Source: Tropicimonas marinistellae
GTDB taxonomy: Bacteria > Pseudomonadota > Alphaproteobacteria > Rhodobacterales > Rhodobacteraceae
Direction: 5' to 3'
Length of the DNA: 64,000 nucleotides
Assembly (NCBI RefSeq): GCF_001509585.1
Contig: NZ_LNCI01000004.1
Coordinates: 248,001 to 312,000 of the forward strand
The translations under genes were made by a program, and so were the position numbers. This document shows, piece by piece, positions 1 to 7,672 of the stretch (the stretch's first letter is position 1; each line of letters starts with the position of its first letter). A model generated the notes under the pieces. It made no database searches, was not told where the DNA came from, and saw only the letters and a program-made list of their open reading frames with translations.

Positions 1-1
1 C

Positions 2-127
2 AAGCAACGCCGCGATCTGGCCCGTCTCGACGACCGAGCACTCCGCGACATTGGTATCAGCCGCTACGAAGCCAGTGTCGAAGCCAATCGTTCGGTCTGG
101 GACGTGCCTCAGCACTGGCTGCGCTGA
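2..127 (+). CDS. DUF1127 domain protein, C-terminal part (cut by window edge)
   Basis: The reading frame enters from the left edge and gives 41 residues before TGA. It contains the pattern LDDRALRDIGISR, the hallmark of the small DUF1127 proteins that are abundant in Alphaproteobacteria. The family is arginine-rich and usually 45-80 residues long; members have been linked to RNA turnover and phosphate or carbon metabolism in other alphaproteobacteria, but nothing here defines the role. The start lies outside the window. A second, complete DUF1127 gene lies near the other end of the window. Confidence 0.8.
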   Translation, partial: KQRRDLARLDDRALRDIGISRYEASVEANRSVWDVPQHWLR

Positions 128-255
128 TCGCGCTTCGGCGCCACTCCGCTCGACTTGGCGGAAATACTTGAAAAGCCATTCCGGGCCACCGATATTCTCT
201 CCAAATGACGCGCGTCTACGGGCGCGCGTCGTATGGAACTCGAACGGAGGTATTA

Positions 256-1032
256 ATGGCTGAATTCGACACGATCCGGACTTCGGGCGTTGCTGGCGCA
301 CGCACGGCCCAGATCGACGAGGGCCTTCGCGCCCACATGAACCAGGTCTACGGCACGATGTCCGTAGGCATGCTGATCACCGCGCTGGCCGCGTGGGCGA
401 TCTCCGGCCTGTCGGTCTCGACCGAGCCGAGCGCCTACCAGATCGGCGCCGATCAGTACCTGACGCAGTTCGGAGCCGCGATTTACGCGTCGCCGCTGAA
501 ATGGCTGATCATGTTTGCGCCGCTGATCTTCGTGTTCGGCTTTTCCGCAGGCATCAACCGCATGTCGGCTGCCACCGCGCAGGTCGTGTTCTACGCCTTT
601 GCTGCGGTTATGGGCATTTCGATCAGTTCGATCTTCCTGGTCTACACCGCGACGTCCATCGCGCAGGTCTTCTTGATCACGGCCATCGCCTTCGCCGGAT
701 TGTCTCTGTGGGGCTACACCACGAAGAAAGACATCTCAGGCTGGGGCAGCTTCCTGATCATGGGTGTCATCGGCCTGATCGTCGCATCCATCGTGAACAT
801 TTTCCTTGCCTCCTCGGCGATGATGTTCGCGATCTCGGTACTTGGCGTGCTGATCTTCGCCGGCCTGACCGCCTATGACACACAGAACATCAAGAACACC
901 TACATCCAGATGGCCGTCCATGGCGATAAGGAGTGGCTGGGCAAGGCCGCGATCATGGGCGCGCTGAGCCTCTACCTGGACTTCATCAACATGTTCATGA
1001 TGCTCCTTTCGTTGTTCGGCAGCCGCGAATAG
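256..1032 (+). CDS. Bax inhibitor-1/YccA family integral membrane protein
   Basis: This is a 258-residue polytopic protein with about seven hydrophobic segments, as in the BI-1/YccA/LFG family. The acidic-aromatic motif TAYDTQNIK near the C-terminus and the final segment rich in Leu, Phe and Met (YLDFINMFMMLLSLFG) are characteristic. Bacterial members are inner-membrane proteins; YccA interacts with FtsH in E. coli and BsYetJ is a pH-sensitive calcium leak channel. The ATG at 256 was chosen because GGAGG lies 5 bases upstream. The longer frame beginning at 205 has no such site. A rho-independent terminator follows directly, so the gene is probably monocistronic. The family call is secure; the physiological role is not. 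Confidence 0.9.
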   Translation: MAEFDTIRTSGVAGARTAQIDEGLRAHMNQVYGTMSVGMLITALAAWAISGLSVSTEPSAYQIGADQYLTQFGAAIYASPLKWLIMFAPLIFVFGFSAGINRMSAATAQVVFYAFAAVMGISISSIFLVYTATSIAQVFLITAIAFAGLSLWGYTTKKDISGWGSFLIMGVIGLIVASIVNIFLASSAMMFAISVLGVLIFAGLTAYDTQNIKNTYIQMAVHGDKEWLGKAAIMGALSLYLDFINMFMMLLSLFGSRE

Positions 1033-1056
1033 TCCCGAACGACCACGACCACATTG

Positions 1057-1096
1057 GAACCCGCCGTACCCCTCCGGTCCGGCGGGTTCTTTGTTT
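1057..1096 (+). terminator. Rho-independent terminator of the Bax-inhibitor gene
   Basis: A perfect 9-bp stem GAACCCGCC / GGCGGGTTC (1057-1065 and 1081-1089) is followed by a T-rich run (TTTGTTTT). It sits 25 bases after the stop codon. Confidence 0.85.
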
Positions 1097-1552
1097 TCGA
1101 GTACCCGATTTCGCACTGCGCTTGTGCTCACCAACACGGCAAGTGCGATTCCCGTGCGACGCCTTTGCGGCGACACCGGTGCTGATCGTTTCTTTGGCTG
1201 GAAAGGTTCAGACGCCTTCGTGATCACGGAGACCGAGGATCTAGGTTTCGACGGCTTCAGCACTCTTCCAGGCTGCTACGGCGACCGACCAAGGAGCAGG
1301 AACCTCCGGGATCGGTCCGACCAGCCGCGATGGATAGTCCCGGAATCGGTTACCGCGCCAAGGGTAGGTGATGGACAATCGATAACACGGGCGACACGCT
1401 CGCTCGCGGTACCGTCGCCGGAACAGAAAGCCCCGAACTGGGAATCCGGATTATCGATGAAGAGATGGAGCCGGCCGAACATGTGGCTGACGAGATCAAC
1501 CTCGTCCGCCGGATTTTCGGTGCAGGTTTCCTGATTGCGTGAGGCTCCCGTT
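1097..1552. other. Intergenic stretch without a recognisable gene
   Basis: About 455 bases lie between the terminator of the Bax-inhibitor gene and the 3' end of the minus-strand GNAT gene. Open frames exist on both strands, but none shows family-like residues or a ribosome binding site. I see no RNA fold or repeat here. Confidence 0.5.
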
Positions 1553-2047
1553 TCAGCCGGTCCGGCGCATCTCGACCGCCGGGAAGTGAATCCCTGGTGC
1601 AAGTTGTATCTCGATCGGACCAATGGTCCGGAAGCCAAGTGCCTCGTAGAACGGAACGGCGGTTCGCGTGGAGAGACAGTGATACCCCGAAACACCCGCA
1701 GCCCGCGCGTCACCGAAAATCCGGTCGAAAATCGCCCGGCCGATTCCCTGTCGAAGTCGCCTGTGGTCGGTAACCACATGCCGGATCTCAGCCTCTTCCG
1801 GAGCCCTCGGACGCCGCGTCCAACCGCCCGCCGCCACGACATCCCCATGCGGTGTTTCGGCCAGATAGTAGGTCCCACTGGTCAGGAGGCGTGGCTGCGC
1901 ACGCGATATCAATGGCAACGCTGTGACCAGCACGGAGGGAGGATAATCCGCCTTGAGCAGAGCGGGATAGGAGCGCGCAAGTAACGCGTCGACCGCCGCA
2001 GTGTCTCTGGCGGTGGTTGGCCGGACCGTCAATTCTTCCTGAACCAT
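1553..2047 (-). CDS. GNAT family N-acetyltransferase
   Basis: The 164-residue protein has the GNAT fold signature. A central strand pair (AAGGWTRR, then AEIRHVVTDHRRLRQGIGRAIF) carries the acetyl-CoA pyrophosphate-binding pattern RxxGIG. It is followed by the typical C-terminal segment AVPFYEALGFRTIG. The acceptor substrate cannot be read from sequence. The frame is open 17 codons further upstream. I prefer the ATG at 2047 because the next part (VQEELTVRPTTARD) is the usual GNAT opening strand and because an AAGAG element lies just upstream. It is transcribed toward the empty 1.1-1.55 kb gap. Confidence 0.85.
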   Translation of the reverse strand: MVQEELTVRPTTARDTAAVDALLARSYPALLKADYPPSVLVTALPLISRAQPRLLTSGTYYLAETPHGDVVAAGGWTRRPRAPEEAEIRHVVTDHRRLRQGIGRAIFDRIFGDARAAGVSGYHCLSTRTAVPFYEALGFRTIGPIEIQLAPGIHFPAVEMRRTG

Positions 2048-2093
2048 CCGAACACCATCTCTTTTTGGCAACGCCTCAAGGGGACTGACGCCA

Positions 2094-2129
2094 AACAAAA
2101 GGGCCGCGCGGATTCTCCGTGCGGCCCGG
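2094..2129 (-). terminator. Rho-independent terminator of rpmG
   Basis: Read on the minus strand, a GGGCCGC / GCGGCCC stem (2101-2107 and 2121-2127) with a partly paired loop is followed by TTTTGTTT. It lies 26 bases after the rpmG stop codon and before the GNAT gene start. Confidence 0.8.
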
Positions 2130-2154
2130 GCATCTCATTTCGGCAGGGAAGATC

Positions 2155-2322
2155 TTACTTGATCTTGCCTTCCTTGTAGTCGACGTGCTTGCGAGCCACG
2201 GGGTCATACTTCCGTACGACCATCTTCTCGGTCATGGTGCGCGCGTTCTTCTTGGTCACGTAGAAGTGGCCGGTGCCGGCAGTCGAATTCAACCGGATCT
2301 TGATCGTGGTGGGCTTTGCCAT
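2155..2322 (-). CDS. rpmG: 50S ribosomal protein L33
   Basis: This 55-residue basic protein matches the proteobacterial L33 length and pattern. It begins [20 protein letters not shown], continues with [10 protein letters not shown] and ends with [18 protein letters not shown]. It lacks the zinc-binding CxxC pairs of zinc-type L33 proteins, as is usual for this class. L33 is part of the large ribosomal subunit near the E site. An AGGAG element sits about 10 bases before the ATG. The gene is followed by a clear terminator, so it ends its own transcript. Confidence 0.95.
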   Translation of the reverse strand: MAKPTTIKIRLNSTAGTGHFYVTKKNARTMTEKMVVRKYDPVARKHVDYKEGKIK

Positions 2323-2393
2323 CTCTTCGGTCTCCTGAAACGGACAATCACGCCCGTGAAATCTGAAACTGGCCTTTTAAGCCGTGCGGGCCC

Positions 2394-2424
2394 GCTGTCA
2401 AGCCGAATCGGCCAGCTTGACAGC
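2394..2424 (-). terminator. Hairpin downstream of the DUF533 gene (possible terminator)
   Basis: A perfect 10-bp stem GCTGTCAAGC / GCTTGACAGC with an 11-base loop lies 33 bases beyond the stop codon of the minus-strand DUF533 gene. There is no U-run right after the stem, so it may be an RNA-stabilising hairpin or a weak terminator. Confidence 0.45.
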
Positions 2425-2456
2425 CACCACTCAGAATGTCGTCTCCCGCGCGGAGT

Positions 2457-3173
2457 TTACGCCGGCGGAAGCGGCGGAATGCCCAGCTTTGCGTGGATCG
2501 CGTCGCGCTTTTCGTCGCTGAGTTGCAGAGCAGCGGCGAGCTGGCGGAGATATCCCCGTTCCGCCTCCGTGTCGACGCTGATCGCCGAAAGCGAGGTCGA
2601 GTAGACTTGCTCGCGCGCAGCCTCCGAGGTTGCAGCCGCAAGACCGCCGATATCGATCGGTTTCTGGAGTTCCTCTCGTACGAAAGCGCGCTCCTCGTCG
2701 GTGGAATCGGCCAGAGCTTCCATGATCGCGGCCTGCTCGTCGGCGGAAATCTCGCCATCGGCCTTGGCGGCCATGATCATCGCCTTGAGCATTACCTTGG
2801 CTTGCTCTTCCATCAGCGGCGCCGCAGGGGTGTTCCCGAAGATCGCTTCCATCATCTCGGCGGATTGCTTGGAACCGGCCTCGGCTGCCCCGCGCATGGA
2901 ATTCATCAAGCTGCCCAGTCCGGCGGTCGTCACCTCCGTGGCCTGCGCCGTCGCGCTGCCCATCTGGCCCATCATCTCCTTGACCTTGGTCGAACCGCCG
3001 GGAATGCCAAACTGGTCTGCCAACTTGCCGAGTTGATCGGCTGCCGGGCTGTCCCCTGCGCCCTTCAGCATCTCCTGCATTCCGGCCATGCCTCCCGACT
3101 TCTGGTACTTCTGATACCCCTTCGTGGCGGCGACCCCGACGGCAACGGCGGCAAGCGTCTTGATGAAACTCAT
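2457..3173 (-). CDS. DUF533/TerB-like tellurite-resistance family protein
   Basis: The 238-residue protein opens with a short hydrophobic segment (FIKTLAAVAVGVAATKGY). A glycine/glutamine-rich linker follows, then a C-terminal alpha-helical domain with the TerB-like pattern KAMIMAAKADGEISADEQAAI and later AISVDTEAERGYLRQLAAAL. This layout is that of DUF533 proteins such as E. coli YebE, predicted inner-membrane anchored with a cytoplasmic TerB-like domain. The function is unknown. The ATG at 3173 precedes the hydrophobic segment; a 7-codon extension is possible but has no ribosome site. Confidence 0.85.
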   Translation of the reverse strand: MSFIKTLAAVAVGVAATKGYQKYQKSGGMAGMQEMLKGAGDSPAADQLGKLADQFGIPGGSTKVKEMMGQMGSATAQATEVTTAGLGSLMNSMRGAAEAGSKQSAEMMEAIFGNTPAAPLMEEQAKVMLKAMIMAAKADGEISADEQAAIMEALADSTDEERAFVREELQKPIDIGGLAAATSEAAREQVYSTSLSAISVDTEAERGYLRQLAAALQLSDEKRDAIHAKLGIPPLPPA

Positions 3174-3244
3174 TTCAAGTCTCCCTGATTGCAATGGCCG
3201 CAGCCTAGCACCGGGCCCGTGACAGGAGAACTACAAGTTGAGGG

Positions 3245-3642
3245 GTGCGCGGACGGCCTGTAAGCCGGATTCTGTTCCGGGGCTCGCGCCCCTTCGATGA
3301 CCATTCCTCTCGGCCCGCCGTTGCCGGCGGGCTCAAGCTGCCAACCCGACCTGCCTGGGGCTGAAGCGGCCCCGGGGCCGTGGCCCCGCGGAGGTCCTAT
3401 TTGGCATTGCTCCCGGTGGGGCTTGCCGTGCCGGAACTGTTGCCAGCCCCGCGGTGGGCTCTTACCCCACCGTTTCACCGTGACCCCGACCTGCGGGGCC
3501 GTCTCATCTCTGTGGCGCTTTCCGTCGGGTTTCCCCGCCCGGGCGTTACCCGGCACCGTTGCTTCAGGGAGTCCGGACTTTCCTCGGCGCGGCGGGAAAA
3601 CCCGCCAGCCCCGCGGCCATCCGGCCATCCGCGCCCGGCAGA
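3245..3642 (-). ncRNA. rnpB: RNase P catalytic RNA (class A)
   Basis: The minus strand carries the diagnostic RNase P RNA blocks. The GAGGAAAGTCCGGACTCC segment near the 5' end (3569-3586) is the CR-I/P4 strand. The 3' end has ACAGAATCCGGCTTACAG (3258-3275), the complementary P4/CR-V strand. Strong GC-rich helices lie between them, for example GCCCGCCG / CGGCGGGC near 3317-3333. The length of about 400 nt fits alphaproteobacterial type A RNA. It forms the ribozyme that matures tRNA 5' ends together with RnpA, which is not in this window. The 5' end sits immediately after the TAG of the upstream amidase gene. The exact ends are estimates. Confidence 0.95.
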
Positions 3643-3643
3643 C

Positions 3644-4378
3644 CTAGGCAGTTGGATCCGTGGGGTCAAGATAATTGCGTTTGGCCAGATGCTCGGCAAT
3701 CCGCAGGTCTTCGGCATCCAAGGCCGCGTCACCGGCCCAAGGGCGGAATCTCCGACGGAAAGCGCTGAACGCTGCCGTCTCCGGATTGCCAACGTCCGAA
3801 GATGCGCGGCCGATACCGTAGCCGAAGCGCTCCGCGTAATCGCGCCATCTGCGCAGGTCGCTGGCAGCTCCCGGCGATTCTGACGGCCAAACGGCTAGTC
3901 CGCGGAGTGCAAGTCGACGCCAGTCGAACCGCGAACCGGGATCCGACTTTCGCGGAAAAGACGTGTCGGAGTGGCCAACCACCAGATGTGACGAGATTCC
4001 GCGACGATGAAGAATGTCCACAAGCAGGGCTTCCAGTGTAGCCATCAGCGGTTCGGCAAAGGGCGAGTTGCCGTCGTTGTCGAGCTCGATACCGATGGAG
4101 CGACTGTTGATGTCGCTACGACCCTCCCAAGAACCTGCCCCCGCATGCCAGGCGCGCTTTCCCTCACGCACAAGCTGCCAAAGACACCCGTCACGGCCGA
4201 TCAGGTAATGGCAGGAGACCTCTGCCTCCGGGTCGCAGAGCCGCGCCAGCGCGGCCAGCGCGCTCTCCATCGCCGTGTAGTGCAGCACGATCATGTCGGG
4301 CACTGCCGCACCGCGGCGGTCTCCGAAATTCGGCGATGGTTGCCAGAGGGCTCCCGGCGACTCGGCGGCCTCAGCCAC
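3644..4378 (-). CDS. N-acetylmuramoyl-L-alanine amidase (AmpD/AmiD type, Amidase_2 fold)
   Basis: The 244-residue product has the zinc amidase pattern in order: VLHYT (His near residue 33), AWHAG, SIGIELDNDG, then VVGHSDTSF with KSDPG downstream. These are the zinc ligands and catalytic Lys/Asp region of the AmpD/PGRP family. It cleaves the amide bond between MurNAc and the stem peptide and probably acts in wall recycling or remodelling; no signal peptide is visible. I chose the GTG at 4378. It overlaps the stop of the preceding lipoprotein gene by 8 bases, and residues just after it (LWQPSPNFG) form the usual family N-terminus. The frame stays open another 107 codons, but that part runs inside the upstream gene. 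Confidence 0.88.
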   Translation of the reverse strand: MAEAAESPGALWQPSPNFGDRRGAAVPDMIVLHYTAMESALAALARLCDPEAEVSCHYLIGRDGCLWQLVREGKRAWHAGAGSWEGRSDINSRSIGIELDNDGNSPFAEPLMATLEALLVDILHRRGISSHLVVGHSDTSFPRKSDPGSRFDWRRLALRGLAVWPSESPGAASDLRRWRDYAERFGYGIGRASSDVGNPETAAFSAFRRRFRPWAGDAALDAEDLRIAEHLAKRNYLDPTDPTA

Positions 4379-5150
4379 CGACCGCGCGCCGGAAGGGCTC
4401 CGGGTTCCAGCCGCAGGCATATCCGTCCCCGTCCGGGTCAATGCCATAGCGGTCCTTTTGCGGCCCACCCGCAGCCAGAAACGCCCGCTGCGCCAAATCC
4501 GGCGAGGCGTATTTCGCGCAGTTTCGTTGCGCCTTTCCCTGGCTCGCAAATGTACGTTTGTAGACCGGCTGCCCCATAGGATTGGACGTTTGCAACGCGT
4601 AGGCAACGATATCCGGCCCGGTACTGCCCGGCCGCGCAGGAACCGCCTGAGGCGCAACCGTCTGGTATTGCTGCCTGTTGCTTGCAAGACGTTCCGCATC
4701 GCTCTGGATCGTCTCGCGCGCGGAAACCGCGCTGAAATCCTGTTCGTCCGAGATGCCCGGATTATTGCCCGCGGCGTAGGCCGCCCCTGCAGCCGTGACC
4801 GCCAGCGGAGCCCCCGGCGCCGGTGTGATCAGGTCGGTTTGCGGCGGTTGTGTTGCTGTCGCAGGGTTCACCGGGGCAGTGGCCACCGGTCCGATCCCTG
4901 CCGCGGCAAGATCGGCGTTTGTCACGCCGACGGGTTCGACTCCCCTGGCGGTCGGCGCACCCGTTTGTTCAGGTGGCAGGATCGTGATCGCACCGGACAG
5001 CTGCGCCTCGCGCGCGGCCCGCTCCTGCGCTTGCGCATAGCGGTACTCGTTGTAGTCGCCAAAGCCGACGCCCGACGCGCTATCGGGCACGGTCGGCTCG
5101 CAAGCGGCGACGGCGAGAAGCGATAGGAGCATGAGTGCTGTTCGGTGCAT
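4371..5150 (-). CDS. Predicted lipoprotein with C-terminal excalibur-type calcium-binding motif
   Basis: The 259-residue protein starts with a lipoprotein signal (MHRTALMLLSLLAVAAC, lipobox Cys17). A low-complexity region rich in Ala, Pro, Thr and Gln fills the middle. The C-terminal 45 residues have a Cys followed by an AQRAFLAAGGP helix and then DPDGDGYACGWNP, the DxDxDGxxC loop of excalibur domains. It is expected to be anchored in the periplasm. It lies between gatA and the amidase gene, co-directional with both and overlapping the amidase start, which hints at a cell-wall role. No enzymatic domain is visible. Confidence 0.8.
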   Translation of the reverse strand: MHRTALMLLSLLAVAACEPTVPDSASGVGFGDYNEYRYAQAQERAAREAQLSGAITILPPEQTGAPTARGVEPVGVTNADLAAAGIGPVATAPVNPATATQPPQTDLITPAPGAPLAVTAAGAAYAAGNNPGISDEQDFSAVSARETIQSDAERLASNRQQYQTVAPQAVPARPGSTGPDIVAYALQTSNPMGQPVYKRTFASQGKAQRNCAKYASPDLAQRAFLAAGGPQKDRYGIDPDGDGYACGWNPEPFRRAVGG

Positions 5151-5186
5151 TCGTTTGTCCTGCCCGATTATTACCTACAGCTCAGA

Positions 5187-6674
5187 TTACCACCAAACCG
5201 TGGGTTTGGCCACAAACCCTGCTGCATCCTCCAGCGAATGCGCTATATTTAGGAGATCACCCTCTTCCCAAGGCCGACCAATGAGTTGCAGGCCGAGTGG
5301 AAGCCCCTGCCCGTCCAGGCCCGCCGGCACCGAAATGCCCGGAAGCCCCGCGAGGTTCACGGTCACCGTGAAAACGTCATTGAGATACATCTGGACCGGG
5401 TCGGCATTTGCCATTTCTCCCAACCCAAACGCCGCCGAGGGCGTGGCCGGGGTAAGGATAGCATCCACGCCATCAGAAAAGACCTGGTCGAAGTCGCGCT
5501 TGATGAGTGTACGGACCTTGCGCGCGCGGTTGTAATAGGCGTCGTAGAAGCCGGCTGAGAGCACGTAGGTGCCGATCATCACGCGGCGCTGCACCTCGGC
5601 ACCGAACCCCTCCGCGCGGGTCTTCTCGTACATTTCCGTGATGCCGTCGCCCTGCGACAGGCTCGCACGATGACCGAACCGCACACCATCGTAACGGGCG
5701 AGGTTGGACGACGCTTCCGCAGGCGCTACCACGTAGTAGGTCGGCAGTGCGTATTTCGTGTGCGGCAGGGAGATATCGACAATCTTCGCCCCCGCGTCGC
5801 GCAGCATGTCCGTACCATCGGCCCAGAGTTTTTCGATCTCCGCCGGCATCCCCTCCATACGGTACTCTTTTGGAATGCCGATGGTCTTGCCACGGATGTC
5901 GCCCGTTATCGCCGCCTCGAAATCCGGCACTGGCAGATCGGCCGAGGTGCTGTCCTTCGGGTCGTGACCGGCCATGACGCGCAGCATAATCGCGGCGTCG
6001 CGCACCGATTTGGTCATCGGTCCGGCCTGATCGAGCGAGGAGGCGAATGCCACGATGCCCCAACGCGAGCAACGCCCGTAGGTCGGCTTAAGTCCGGTGA
6101 TGCCGGTGAATGCTGCCGGTTGGCGGATCGACCCGCCGGTGTCGGTGCCGGTGGCTGCGAGGCAGAGGTCGGCCGCCACGGCCGAGGCGGACCCGCCAGA
6201 GGAGCCGCCGGGTGTAAGCGCCGCGTCATCATTGCCGCGCCGCCACGGGTTCACCGCATTGCCGTAGGTCGAGGTTTCGTTGGACGAGCCCATGGCAAAT
6301 TCGTCCATGTTCAGCTTGCCCAGCATAATCGCGCCAGCTTGCCAGAGCTGCGTTGTGACGGTGGATTCGTACTCGGGGTTGAACCCGTCGAGAATGGCCG
6401 AGGCAGCTTGGCTCGGAACGCCCTGGGTACAGAACAGATCCTTGATGCCGAGCGGGATGCCGCACATCGGGTTCTCCGCCCCGCCCTGAATGCGCGCATC
6501 CGCTGCCGCGGCCTGCTTCAGCGCAATCTCCGGCGTCTTGTGCACGAATGCGCCAAGGGAATCGGCCTTCTCGATCTCGTCAAGACAGGCCTGCGTCAGT
6601 TCGGTTGACGTTACCTCGCCAGCGCGCAGCTTGTCCCGGGCCTCTGCGATCGTCAGCTTGCTCAGATCGGACAT
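5187..6674 (-). CDS. gatA: Glutamyl-tRNA(Gln)/Asp-tRNA(Asn) amidotransferase subunit A
   Basis: This 495-residue amidase-signature enzyme releases ammonia from glutamine for conversion of misacylated Glu-tRNA(Gln) or Asp-tRNA(Asn) in the GatCAB complex. The Ser-cisSer-Lys triad is present: Lys78 in GIKDLF, the cis-Ser in [10 protein letters not shown] (around 158) and nucleophile Ser182 in [11 protein letters not shown]. The frame also offers a GTG one codon earlier. The ATG at 6674 is preferred because it shares one base with the gatC stop (TGATG), giving translational coupling. gatB is not in the window. The full-length family size and intact catalytic residues indicate a working gene. Confidence 0.97.
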   Translation of the reverse strand: MSDLSKLTIAEARDKLRAGEVTSTELTQACLDEIEKADSLGAFVHKTPEIALKQAAAADARIQGGAENPMCGIPLGIKDLFCTQGVPSQAASAILDGFNPEYESTVTTQLWQAGAIMLGKLNMDEFAMGSSNETSTYGNAVNPWRRGNDDAALTPGGSSGGSASAVAADLCLAATGTDTGGSIRQPAAFTGITGLKPTYGRCSRWGIVAFASSLDQAGPMTKSVRDAAIMLRVMAGHDPKDSTSADLPVPDFEAAITGDIRGKTIGIPKEYRMEGMPAEIEKLWADGTDMLRDAGAKIVDISLPHTKYALPTYYVVAPAEASSNLARYDGVRFGHRASLSQGDGITEMYEKTRAEGFGAEVQRRVMIGTYVLSAGFYDAYYNRARKVRTLIKRDFDQVFSDGVDAILTPATPSAAFGLGEMANADPVQMYLNDVFTVTVNLAGLPGISVPAGLDGQGLPLGLQLIGRPWEEGDLLNIAHSLEDAAGFVAKPTVWW

Positions 6675-6961
6675 CACTCGACCACCTTCGGAACCGCAAA
6701 GAACCCCTCTCGGGCGTCGGGGGCATTGGCGAGCACCTTGCCCTGGTAGCCACCATCGGTCACTTCGTCGACGCGCCGCTTAAGACGCATCGGCGTGACC
6801 GATGTCATCGGCTCCACGCCGTCGACATCCACTTCGTTCAATTGCTCGATGAAGCCGAGAATGGCGTTGAACTCGCCGGCGAGCGCGGGCAGGTCCGCGT
6901 CCTCAACCTTGATACGGGCAAGCTTGGCCACGCGGCGCGCGGTACTTTCGTCAATCGACAT
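6674..6961 (-). CDS. gatC: Glutamyl-tRNA(Gln)/Asp-tRNA(Asn) amidotransferase subunit C
   Basis: The 95-residue protein is the small scaffold subunit that wraps around the GatA-GatB interface. It has the typical opening ([20 protein letters not shown]), the central helix [19 protein letters not shown] and the C-terminal segment with DEVTDGG and a final FFAVPKVVE. It lies directly upstream of gatA and its stop overlaps the gatA start. The ATG at 6961 begins the standard family N-terminus. Confidence 0.96.
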   Translation of the reverse strand: MSIDESTARRVAKLARIKVEDADLPALAGEFNAILGFIEQLNEVDVDGVEPMTSVTPMRLKRRVDEVTDGGYQGKVLANAPDAREGFFAVPKVVE

Positions 6962-7035
6962 GAGGCCTCCGGGATCGGGCGGATGATCGGCACGGGTTTA
7001 TCGCCGCCCCAACGGGGGCGCAAGCGAATGGCGCG

Positions 7036-7548
7036 CTATGGTGCAGAAACCATCTCCGTCAGCTTCGCGACGGTGTTCATGTTTCGTGCGGTGCCGGTCG
7101 CGGCTGCTGGGATGCGGAGTTTCGACTTACCTTGGCCATCGGGATAGAACACAAAAATCTCACGTGTCCCGAGTGCCATATCCTCACCACTCCTGCCGGT
7201 GGCCATCCGAAGCGCATCGGGTCCTGGTGATGCATCAAGGAACACCACATGCGTGTACTTGGACGGCCGGTCCACGAATGGGTTTCCCGCAAGGATCGCG
7301 GCCATCTCATCGGAGTTACGCACAAGAACGCCGACCGGCTTGCCGAGGTTGCTTTCAAGCCTGACCTCCAGCGCGCGTTTCACCTCCTCCGGCCCAAGTT
7401 CGCTGTCGAACACCACGTTTCCGCTCGCGATAAAGGTCCGGATGCCATCGAAACCTGCGGCGGCACACATACCAACGAGGTCAGCCATGGCCAGACGGCC
7501 TGTTCCACCGACATTGACGGCGCGCAGAAGGGCAACGAAGCGAGTCAT
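7036..7548 (-). CDS. DUF1697 family protein
   Basis: The 170-residue protein starts MTRFVALLRAVNVGGTGRLAM and contains TFIASGNVVFDS, VLVRNSDEMAAILAGNPF and the closing FVFYPDGQGKSKL with TARNMNTVAKL. These are the conserved blocks of DUF1697, a family of uncharacterised bacterial proteins of about 170-180 residues. The fold is predicted cytoplasmic with no catalytic motif I can name. It is transcribed toward gatC with a short gap; no operon partner suggests a role. Confidence 0.85.
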   Translation of the reverse strand: MTRFVALLRAVNVGGTGRLAMADLVGMCAAAGFDGIRTFIASGNVVFDSELGPEEVKRALEVRLESNLGKPVGVLVRNSDEMAAILAGNPFVDRPSKYTHVVFLDASPGPDALRMATGRSGEDMALGTREIFVFYPDGQGKSKLRIPAAATGTARNMNTVAKLTEMVSAP

Positions 7549-7672
7549 GCCGGTACGCTAGGGACTCCGATGTCCAATGCAAAGCATTCAGCAGGTTTTT
7601 CCGTTGCTTGCGGTGTGCGGACCCTCGGCGATAGAGTGCTGGTGCTAGGAAGCCGACACGGACCTCCAATCC

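Noticed and set aside
168-198. Promoter TTGAAA / TATTCT upstream of the Bax-inhibitor gene
   Set aside because: The 19-base spacing and weak boxes make it unconvincing.
2394-2424. Canonical terminator for the DUF533 gene
   Set aside because: The stem is perfect but has no U-run, so it was kept only as a possible terminator.
3297-3883. Several overlapping open frames across 3.2-3.9 kb on both strands
   Set aside because: The DNA is RNase P RNA and the amidase end; the frames are by-products of GC-rich sequence.
4379-4699. 107-codon N-terminal extension of the amidase frame
   Set aside because: It lies entirely within the lipoprotein gene, is arginine-rich and lacks domain features; the GTG overlapping the lipoprotein stop gives the normal family length.
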